NCBI GenBank assembly: GCA_949127695.1
Contig: CASBQH010000470.1
Span: 1-5,508, forward strand
DNA from: Synechococcales cyanobacterium PMM_0073
GTDB lineage: Bacteria > Cyanobacteriota > Cyanobacteriia > Elainellales > Elainellaceae
Length of the DNA stretch: 5,508 nt
Direction of reading: 5' to 3'
This document shows positions 1 to 5,508 of the stretch, in pieces. Below the pieces are notes generated by a model. The model did no database searches and had not been told where the DNA came from. It worked only from the letters and a program-made list of their open reading frames with translations. A program made the position numbers and the translations under genes. Each line of letters starts with the position of its first letter. Position 1 is the stretch's first letter.

Positions 1-1158
1 CAGCAGCCACAAAAAGCAGCTCAGCCCAATCAAACCCGCCTCAACCGCCACCTCTAGAAAAATTGAGTAGGCGCTGAGTGCCGTGTAGCCCGTAACCTGA
101 TAGCGCGGGTAGATCTGGTTAAAGGCATCATTGCCTGGTCCAATCCCAATAATCGGGCGGTCTTTGATCATCTCAATCACCGCCATCCAGACGTTAATTC
201 TAAAATTATTGCTGCTGTCTTCCCGACCGCTAAACATGCTCATCACCCGGTCGCGCAGCGGCGGCAGTGCCAGAATGGCCAGCCCCACCAGCCCAACTGA
301 ACCGCCCAGCAAAATCGGCATCGCCCATCTGCGCCAGAAGCGCGGCAGATAGATGCTAAACCAATGCACCAGCAAAATCAGCATCACAAAGTTGGCCACC
401 ACAAAGCCAATCCAGCCGCCTCGACTAAAGGTGAGAATTAGGCAGAGCGAATTGGCCAGCCACATGGTGGTCGCCAGCAGCTTTGGCAGCCAGCGCTTCC
501 AGGCAAAACAGGCAGCAGCGCTCAAAATTACCGCAGGCAGCAGGTAGCCCGCCAGCAGGTTTGGGTTGCCCAAAAAGCTGTAGACCCTGGTGGTGCCCGC
601 CAGCGATGATTCAGGATCAACCCAGGTGGCCAGCGCGTCAGCTCCAAAAAACCACTGCCGCAGCCCGAAAATGCTCACCACCAGCGCCACCAGCAGATAG
701 ACCGCCACCAGGGCTGAGCGAATGCGCGGATTTCGCAACAGGTGCGTTAGCAGGCCAAACAGCAGCATATAGAGGCTGAGTTTGGTCAGTCCTTCTAGCG
801 CGGCAGATTTTACCGGAGAAGCAGCAGTTGCCACAACCGCAATTCCCCAGTACAGTATCACTAGCAGATGAATGGCTGTGATCTGAGTTCCAGGTTCTGC
901 CTCATCGCTCAGGGTGAGCAGCGCCCAGAATCCGGCGCAGGCCAGCAGCAAGATACCAATCAGGCTGTTCGAGGCAAAGGGTGCGACGCCAAACAGCAGC
1001 ATTACCAGCAGTCCAGCGATGGGTTCTGCCCACTGCATCAACCAGCTGCCTTGCCGCCAGCTGCTCAGCAGGCCAATCAGATGCCGCAGATAGCTAGACT
1101 CCATCCACTGTCGGGCTGAGAGGTTCGTTAAGGTCAGATGCTGCCAAACTGAATTCAT
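1..1158 (-). CDS. ictB: IctB family membrane protein (putative bicarbonate transporter / O-antigen ligase-like), 3'-truncated by window
   Basis: This is an uninterrupted minus-strand frame of 386 codons with no stop before the left edge; the usual family length is about 470 residues, so roughly the last 80 are missing. At least ten hydrophobic segments are visible, at about residues 46-62, 64-83, 94-112, 126-140, 147-167, 196-222, 226-244, 247-265, 279-301 and 367-386. Wzy_C/O-antigen-ligase landmarks are present: TFSRGGWIG at 243-250 (Arg246) and RPIIGIGPGN at 334-343. The N-terminus (MNSVWQHLTLTNLS, then SSWRQGSWLMQW) is typical of cyanobacterial IctB. The ATG at 1158 is supported by a GGAAG ribosome site (complement of 1165-1169) six nt upstream. 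IctB was linked genetically to inorganic carbon accumulation in Synechococcus, but its biochemical role is unsettled. The ligase catalytic His position is Tyr364 here, which argues against ligase activity. The family call is secure; the function is not. Confidence 0.88.
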   Translation of the reverse strand, partial: MNSVWQHLTLTNLSARQWMESSYLRHLIGLLSSWRQGSWLMQWAEPIAGLLVMLLFGVAPFASNSLIGILLLACAGFWALLTLSDEAEPGTQITAIHLLVILYWGIAVVATAASPVKSAALEGLTKLSLYMLLFGLLTHLLRNPRIRSALVAVYLLVALVVSIFGLRQWFFGADALATWVDPESSLAGTTRVYSFLGNPNLLAGYLLPAVILSAAACFAWKRWLPKLLATTMWLANSLCLILTFSRGGWIGFVVANFVMLILLVHWFSIYLPRFWRRWAMPILLGGSVGLVGLAILALPPLRDRVMSMFSGREDSSNNFRINVWMAVIEMIKDRPIIGIGPGNDAFNQIYPRYQVTGYTALSAYSIFLEVAVEAGLIGLSCFLWLL

Positions 1159-1171
1159 GCTTCACTTCCGC

Positions 1172-1214
1172 CTAGATCGGTCATGGGTACTTTGCTACTG
1201 CTGATCTAGTAGCA
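1172..1214. promoter_or_regulatory. Two overlapping, mutually exclusive inverted repeats in the divergent intergenic region
   Basis: CTAGATCGG (1172-1180) can pair with CTGATCTAG (1201-1209), giving 9 bp with one G-U pair and a 20-nt loop. Alternatively TGCTACT (1193-1199) pairs with AGTAGCA (1208-1214), giving a perfect 7-bp stem with an 8-nt loop, followed on the plus strand by TCTTTT. Positions 1208-1209 are shared, and 1201-1207 fall in the loop of the second hairpin, so both cannot form at once. It could be an operator between divergent genes or an attenuator-like leader. The repeats are seen directly; the function is inferred. Confidence 0.3.
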
Positions 1215-1236
1215 TCTTTTGCTGCTGTTTACTCAA
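1206..1236 (-). promoter_or_regulatory. Candidate promoter for the ictB-like gene
   Basis: On the minus strand, TTGAGT (complement of 1231-1236) is followed after 19 nt by TACTAG (complement of 1206-1211), preceded by TGC as in extended -10 elements. The predicted start near 1199 would give a leader of about 40 nt. The spacing is long and the match is only partial, so this is tentative. It overlaps the hairpin sequences at 1172-1214. Confidence 0.2.
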
Positions 1237-1274
1237 CTTAAATCGTTTTGTCCTGATTCAGCAGTCAGGTCACT

Positions 1275-1301
1275 GTATCAACTAATAGATGATGTTGATA
1301 C
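1275..1301. promoter_or_regulatory. Perfect 8-bp inverted repeat just upstream of the RGSGR peptide gene
   Basis: GTATCAAC (1275-1282) and GTTGATAC (1294-1301) are exact reverse complements separated by 11 nt. The repeat ends 11 nt before the ATG at 1313. The dyad centre-to-centre distance of 19 bp, about two helical turns, suits a dimeric DNA-binding protein. As RNA it would be a stem-loop close to the start codon. It does not resemble the HetR site known from the hetP promoter of Nostoc. No clear Shine-Dalgarno lies between it and the ATG. Confidence 0.45.
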
Positions 1302-1312
1302 GGTAACCTACC

Positions 1313-1393
1313 ATGACTACCCAATTTTCCGCAGTCTCAGCTGGCATTTTCGGTGTGATTCGTCCTGCCTTTAATCGCGGCAGCGGTCGTTAG
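1313..1393 (+). CDS. patX: PatS/PatX-type RGSGR-containing inhibitory peptide
   Basis: A 26-codon gene starts at ATG 1313 and stops with TAG at 1391-1393. An in-frame TAA at 1304-1306 closes the frame upstream, so this ATG is the only plausible start. The peptide begins MTTQFSAVSAG, has a hydrophobic stretch at residues 5-16, then RPAF, and ends exactly in NRGSGR (RGSGR is residues 22-26, codons 1376-1390). RGSGR at the extreme C-terminus is the hallmark of PatS and of the PatX family. In Nostoc, PatS-derived peptide binds the C-terminal hood domain of HetR, stops DNA binding and sets heterocyst spacing. RGSGR peptide genes are known near hetR in many filamentous cyanobacteria, including non-heterocystous ones. 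Here hetR is the next gene downstream on the same strand, 522 nt away. No strong ribosome site is visible. It is closer to PatX by its position next to hetR; the choice between the names patS and patX is a judgement. Confidence 0.85.
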   Translation: MTTQFSAVSAGIFGVIRPAFNRGSGR

Positions 1394-1406
1394 TTGTTGC
1401 CTGCAA

Positions 1407-1448
1407 GTGATTAAGGTCTCGTGATTACAGTCTTGTGATTAAGGTCTC
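1407..1448. repeat. Three tandem 14-bp repeats downstream of patX
   Basis: Unit 1 is GTGATTAAGGTCTC (1407-1420), unit 2 is GTGATTACAGTCTT (1421-1434), and unit 3 is identical to unit 1 (1435-1448). A decayed fourth copy may follow at 1449-1461 (ending GATCTC). The array starts 13 nt after the peptide stop codon. It may bind a regulator or simply be a local tandem duplication; it does not show inverted-repeat terminator structure. Confidence 0.7.
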
Positions 1449-1670
1449 AATTACCGATCTCAATTCCTGAGTTTTTAACTCCAAACCTCCAAACGCTGTG
1501 AGTTTTGCCACTGCCCCGGCTAGCTTTTCCCGTTAAGTCCAAGCATTTGAGTTTCCCCCGCTCTATTGCGCTGGCTCCTGGCAATTGAGTCTCGGCAGGA
1601 TTGAGTTTTACGACAGATGAATATAGCCCGTTCATTTCAGCCTGCGGCAATTGTTCACAGTTTGCCTCGC

Positions 1671-1699
1671 TTAGAGAAATACTCAGTAGTATGTATAGT
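1671..1699 (+). promoter_or_regulatory. Candidate hetR promoter
   Basis: TATAGT (1694-1699) is a good -10 match, with a weak -35 TTAGAG (1671-1676) 17 nt upstream. Transcription would start near 1706, about 210 nt before the hetR ATG, a distance similar to the nearer hetR start sites of Nostoc. The weak -35 would fit an activated promoter. This is assigned by inspection only. Confidence 0.3.
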
Positions 1700-1715
1700 G
1701 GAGCAAGAGTGGAGC
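1697..1715. repeat. 8-bp direct repeat at 11-bp spacing
   Basis: AGTGGAGC occurs at 1697-1704 and again at 1708-1715, one helical turn apart. It overlaps the candidate -10 element and the inferred transcription start, where a bound protein would affect initiation. Two copies this short could arise by chance. Confidence 0.35.
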
Positions 1716-1832
1716 GGGTCAGAGTGAGTCTGCGGCTCTATTTGTCAGCTCTGCCTGAAAACCGATCCCAGTCAATCTAACGGCAATCTATACAGTTCCT
1801 TTACCAGCCTGCAAATATACGGTGAGGGGCTG

Positions 1833-2815
<983 letters not shown>

Positions 2816-2891
2816 CCGAGTCAAGCCGCCGAGTCAGGACTGAGCGAATTCTTAAAAATTAAGCGGGCTAGCCAGAATTATGCCTAGCTTT

Positions 2892-2900
2892 TGCTACACT
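2892..2900 (+). promoter_or_regulatory. Candidate extended -10 promoter for the S41 protease gene
   Basis: TGC followed by TACACT (2895-2900) forms an extended -10 element; no good -35 is seen at the usual distance. It would start transcripts near 2907, about 140 nt before the protease ATG. The rest of the 232-nt gap after hetR is AT-rich. It has a short direct repeat GCCGAGTCA (2815-2823 and 2828-2836) and no convincing hairpin-plus-T terminator, so read-through from hetR is possible. Confidence 0.3.
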
Positions 2901-3047
2901 AATCAGCAAAGTTTGTACAGAGGCTTTGGATGTAGAAATTTAAGTAATTAGAGAGACTGCAAGTATAGAGACTAAATAGAGCGACTCGGGTTACGCTGAT
3001 TTATATTCCTTGACCGACTTATTCTTTTTGATTAAGGTTCAGTTTTC

Positions 3048-4367
3048 ATGAAGCAACCGCGTGATTCTTTCCGTTTGCCCCTCGTCTGCCTGAGCGCAAC
3101 TGTAGCCCTGATCTCGTTTGTTGGCCTGACTAAGCCCGTGCAGGCTGAGTTTGAAAATAGCCCCAAGGCTGTCTTAGATGAAGCCTGGCAGATTGTAAAC
3201 CGGGATTACGTGGATGACACCTTTAACGCCACAGACTGGCAGGCGGCTCGCCAGCGCTTGCTCAGCCGCAGCTACAGCAGCCCAGTTCAAGCCTATGAGG
3301 CACTGCGGCAGGAGCTGAAGCGGTTGAATGACCCCTACACGCGCTTTCTCGATCCTGAACAATATCAAGCCTTGACTAGCCAGACTTCAGGCGAACTGTC
3401 TGGAATCGGCATTCGGCTGCGGGTAGATGCAGAGTCACAGATTTTAACCGTGGTGGAGCCAATTGCCGATTCGCCCGCCAGCGAGGCCGGGATGATAGCA
3501 GGCGATCGAATTCTGGCAATTGACGGTAAGTCTACGCGCGGCATGACGGTGGAGCAAGCCTCTCGGCTGATTCAAGGCGAAATTGGCGCACCGATTACGC
3601 TGCGGGTTGAGCGCGGCAGTCAGTCTCCGTTTGATCTGAGCCTGAAGCGTGCCCGGATTGAGCTGTCCAACGTCAACTACGGGCTGCGCCAAGAAGCAAA
3701 CGCCCGGATTGGCTATATTCGCCTCACCGAGTTTAGCGGCCATGCCCCAGAGCAAGTCCGCGACGCCATGAAAGATCTGCTCAAGCAAAACGTTGAAGGC
3801 TTTGTGCTAGATCTGCGCGGCAATCCGGGCGGGCTGTTGCAAGCCAGCATCGAAATTTCGCGGCTCTGGCTCGACAGCGGTGCAATTGTCCAAACAATTG
3901 ATCGAGTGGGCGAGAGTCAGCAGATCAAGGCCAACCAGACTGCGCTGACGCAGCTGCCGCTGGCCGTTTTGGTAGATGGCGGTTCGGCTAGCTCCAGCGA
4001 AATTCTGACGGGCGCACTCAAAGACAACCAGCGTGCCGTAGTGGTCGGCAGCCAAACCTTTGGTAAGGCGCTGGTGCAGTCTGTCAATCCGCTCTCGGAT
4101 GGCTCTGGGCTAGCCGTGACCATTGCCCACTACTACACGCCAGACGGTACGGACATCAGCCACTTGGGCATTGTCCCAGACATTGAGATCAACCTGACCG
4201 AACAGCAGCGACGGCAGCTCGTGGGCAACCAGACGCTGATCGGCACCAACAGCGATCCGCAGTATTCGCAGGCGGTGAATGCGCTACGAGCCACGATTGC
4301 GCTGAATCGTCGCGGTTCCTCTCAGTCTTCGCTCCGCTTGGGGGCAGAAGCCGCTGAGCCAAACTGA
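3048..4367 (+). CDS. ctpB: Carboxyl-terminal processing protease (S41 family, CtpB-like)
   Basis: The product has 439 residues, normal for cyanobacterial Ctp proteases. A Sec signal peptide spans about residues 1-33, with a hydrophobic core near 11-27 and a likely cut after VQA33, placing the enzyme in the periplasm or thylakoid lumen. A helical region (36-108, with DPYTRFLDPEQY) leads into a PDZ domain (about 115-195, SGIGIRL and IAGDRILAIDGKS). The S41 core includes YIRLTEFS, LDLRGNPGG (254-262) and GGSASSSEIL. Catalytic residues are inferred as Ser315 and Lys340, whose 25-residue spacing matches plant D1 protease, with Glu318 and Gln344 also conserved. Such enzymes trim C-termini; the paralogue CtpA matures photosystem II D1. 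The B-type label rests on overall sequence resemblance and is less certain than the family. The start ATG 3048 has TAAGG (3033-3037) 10 nt upstream. It lies 232 nt after hetR on the same strand. Confidence 0.93.
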   Translation: MKQPRDSFRLPLVCLSATVALISFVGLTKPVQAEFENSPKAVLDEAWQIVNRDYVDDTFNATDWQAARQRLLSRSYSSPVQAYEALRQELKRLNDPYTRFLDPEQYQALTSQTSGELSGIGIRLRVDAESQILTVVEPIADSPASEAGMIAGDRILAIDGKSTRGMTVEQASRLIQGEIGAPITLRVERGSQSPFDLSLKRARIELSNVNYGLRQEANARIGYIRLTEFSGHAPEQVRDAMKDLLKQNVEGFVLDLRGNPGGLLQASIEISRLWLDSGAIVQTIDRVGESQQIKANQTALTQLPLAVLVDGGSASSSEILTGALKDNQRAVVVGSQTFGKALVQSVNPLSDGSGLAVTIAHYYTPDGTDISHLGIVPDIEINLTEQQRRQLVGNQTLIGTNSDPQYSQAVNALRATIALNRRGSSQSSLRLGAEAAEPN

Positions 4368-4375
4368 AAGGCAAA

Positions 4376-5287
4376 CTAGGGCAGGTTACAGGCTGGTTTC
4401 GTCGCAACTTCTGCGAGCAGTTGGAGCGGCTTCAGCTGCTTTAGCTGCGCCAGCTGCGCCAAATCGCGCACAAACAGACTGCCCGCAAAGCCCAGCGCAT
4501 TCACCGGAATGGAGCCAAACTGCTCCTGCCGACGCGGCACCACCAGCATCCACTGGCGCGTCACCAGCAGGTTGTAGGGCGGCGGTTCAGGCTGGTTTAA
4601 GCCGAGCTGGCTCAGCAGCAGCAGGTAGGCGGTATGAGCGTCAGTCGCCGTCGGGGTTGCAGAGAATCGAACTATCGCATGGCCAAACGGCAGCATGGGA
4701 CTCTGCCAAACTGTCGCTGCTCCGTTGACAGAGAGGAGTTCTAACTTTTCTAGCGCGGCCTGAATCGGCAGGCGATGCGAGGGCGCTAAGGGCAGCGGCA
4801 CGATCTGGAGATGGCGATGCGGCTGGCTCGCACCAGCTTGTTTGCCAGAATTGTAGAAGCCGAGACTCTCAATTTTCTGCTGCTCTAGCTGATTCATGCA
4901 GAGCCAGAGGGCGGCAAAGTCAGGCAGGCTCAGCAGCGTTGCTTGCGGCTCAAAAGCGCGGGTAATAATCAGCAAATGATGCGGAGTCACGTTGTATTTG
5001 TTCAGCAGACAAAGATGCGTCTGCGATAAATCAGCCACAAATAGATCGGGGTCATAGGGCAAAAATGGATTGAACGCTGCTCCAGCGGGCTGAGCCTGAG
5101 CCTGAGCCTTACGGTTCAGACTGCTGGAAATTCGCACCAGAAACTCTAGACCCACCTGCTGGATCACTTCGCAGCTAGTTTCGATCGGCTGTAGCGCTCC
5201 GGTTTGCAGGGCGTACTGCGTCTGCGCTAAAACTTGGCTCCAAAGATTTCCCTCTTCCCAATTTTCCGGCGGTGTGGCGCTATCCAT
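4376..5287 (-). CDS. Ap4A phosphorylase / ATP adenylyltransferase (HIT-like superfamily)
   Basis: The 303-residue product matches the diadenosine tetraphosphate phosphorylase family (yeast Apa1/Apa2-like, common in cyanobacteria). This enzyme cleaves Ap4A with phosphate into ADP and ATP in the cytosol, limiting dinucleoside polyphosphates made by aminoacyl-tRNA synthetases. The N-terminal catalytic half shows NPFLPYDPDLFV (73-84), LLNKYNVTPHHLLIITR (94-110) and the signature NSGKQAGASQPHRHLQ (146-161). In that signature the HxHxQ histidines are His157 and His159. The C-terminal part has PYNLLVTRQWMLVVPRR (237-253), typical of the family's second domain. An AQAQAQ run at 61-66 is encoded by a hexamer repeat near 5092-5109 in a linker. 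The ATG at 5287 lacks an obvious ribosome site. The stop is only 8 nt from that of the convergent protease gene. The lipid kinase gene lies 105 nt upstream on the same strand. Confidence 0.92.
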   Translation of the reverse strand: MDSATPPENWEEGNLWSQVLAQTQYALQTGALQPIETSCEVIQQVGLEFLVRISSSLNRKAQAQAQPAGAAFNPFLPYDPDLFVADLSQTHLCLLNKYNVTPHHLLIITRAFEPQATLLSLPDFAALWLCMNQLEQQKIESLGFYNSGKQAGASQPHRHLQIVPLPLAPSHRLPIQAALEKLELLSVNGAATVWQSPMLPFGHAIVRFSATPTATDAHTAYLLLLSQLGLNQPEPPPYNLLVTRQWMLVVPRRQEQFGSIPVNALGFAGSLFVRDLAQLAQLKQLKPLQLLAEVATKPACNLP

Positions 5288-5314
5288 GCTGGATTAAAAA
5301 ATGGCACGCCCTTG

Positions 5315-5344
5315 ATCTTAGATCTTAAACCTGAATCGAGCCAA
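5315..5344 (-). promoter_or_regulatory. Candidate promoter for the Ap4A phosphorylase gene
   Basis: On the minus strand TTGGCT (complement of 5339-5344) and TAAGAT (complement of 5315-5320) are 18 nt apart, each matching four of six consensus bases. Transcription would begin near 5308, leaving a leader of about 20 nt. It suggests the gene can be expressed independently of the lipid kinase upstream. Confidence 0.35.
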
Positions 5345-5353
5345 GCTGCGGCC

Positions 5354-5413
5354 TCAGTTACGCACAAATTACGGCCTAAATTACGGCCTAAATTACGGCA
5401 CAAATACCGTCAG
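5354..5413. repeat. 12-bp tandem repeat array overlapping the lipid kinase stop codon
   Basis: Two identical units AAATTACGGCCT (5366-5377, 5378-5389) and a variant AAATTACGGCAC (5390-5401) are flanked by diverged copies, TCAGTTACGCAC (5354-5365) and AAATACCGTCAG (5402-5413). The third unit carries the complement of the lipid kinase TAA (5393-5395), so part of the array is coding and part is intergenic. It looks like tandem expansion from the gene's 3' end. Confidence 0.75.
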
Positions 5414-5508
5414 TGCGCCCGGAATGCATTCAACTTCAACCGGCGTCGTGCCAATAATCTCGCCGTCTACGACTACTTTTTGCGGCGGCGTGGTGTTGAG
5501 CTTAAGAC
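5393..5508 (-). CDS. YegS/BmrU-type lipid (diacylglycerol) kinase family protein, C-terminal fragment
   Basis: A minus-strand frame enters from the right edge and stops with TAA (complement of 5393-5395), leaving 37 visible residues. They include QKVVVDGEIIGTTPVE followed by VECIPGALTVFVP at the C-terminus. The VVVDGE...G.TP...E..PGAL.V.VP pattern is the end of the beta-sandwich domain of the diacylglycerol kinase / sphingosine kinase-like family, which phosphorylates lipid substrates with ATP at the membrane. The nucleotide-binding catalytic domain lies outside the window, so neither activity nor any fusion partner can be judged. Its final codons sit within the 12-bp repeat array. Confidence 0.72.
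   Translation of the reverse strand, partial: LKLNTTPPQKVVVDGEIIGTTPVEVECIPGALTVFVP

Noticed and set aside
131..1119. Several plus-strand frames across the first kilobase
   Set aside because: They are shadows of the intact minus-strand ictB-like gene, which has clear family motifs and a ribosome site.
1379..1401. Short hairpin GGCAGC/GTTGCC over the RGSGR codons and stop
   Set aside because: Six pairs with one wobble, an 11-nt loop and no T-tract; not enough for a terminator.
1447..1650. 67-codon minus-strand frame in the hetR leader containing RGSGK (codons complementary to 1504-1518)
   Set aside because: RGSGK is internal and ends in Lys rather than C-terminal RGSGR, the frame resembles no known family, and it is antisense to a probable regulatory leader. 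The similarity to the PatS motif is most likely chance.
1617..1727. 36-codon plus-strand frame starting at ATG 1617
   Set aside because: No ribosome site, no recognisable motif, and it runs through the candidate hetR promoter.
2880..2951. 23-codon plus-strand frame after hetR with two cysteines
   Set aside because: No ribosome site, and it overlaps the extended -10 promoter candidate. Nothing supports translation.

Overview
The window comes from a filamentous cyanobacterium with fairly balanced base composition. Four features point there: a full-length HetR, an RGSGR-ending peptide gene just upstream of it, an IctB-type membrane protein, and a lumen/periplasm-type carboxyl-terminal processing protease. 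HetR and RGSGR peptides also occur in many filamentous cyanobacteria that make no heterocysts (Leptolyngbya- or Arthrospira-like lineages). The window alone therefore does not show whether this organism forms heterocysts.

Layout, left to right. Positions 1-1158 (minus strand) hold the first 386 codons of an IctB/O-antigen-ligase-like membrane protein that runs off the left edge. A divergent intergenic region (1159-1312) contains several inverted repeats. A 26-codon gene (1313-1393, plus) encodes a PatS/PatX-type peptide ending exactly in RGSGR; it is very easy to miss. A 522-base stretch then leads to hetR. It holds three tandem 14-bp repeats, a candidate promoter, a pair of 8-bp direct repeats, and a 24-codon upstream reading frame that stops 8 nt before the hetR ATG. 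hetR (1916-2815, plus) is followed by a 232-nt gap with an extended -10 promoter candidate. Next come an S41 carboxyl-terminal processing protease (3048-4367, plus) and, converging on it with only 8 nt between stop codons, an Ap4A phosphorylase / ATP adenylyltransferase (4376-5287, minus). A 12-bp tandem repeat array (5354-5413) overlaps the 3' end of a YegS-type lipid kinase (5393-5508, minus, partial).

How the genes fit together. The core is an activator/inhibitor pair. HetR is the DNA-binding regulator of cell differentiation, and the RGSGR pentapeptide is the known HetR ligand that blocks its DNA binding. HetR here keeps the hood-domain residues tied to peptide recognition (Arg223, Glu253, Glu254, Asp256), so the pair looks functional. 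It has Ala at position 152, where Nostoc has the Ser once proposed to be a protease nucleophile. The flanking genes (inorganic-carbon-linked membrane protein, C-terminal protease, Ap4A turnover, lipid kinase) look like housekeeping; any role in peptide signalling is speculative. No mobile element, CRISPR array, rRNA or tRNA was seen.
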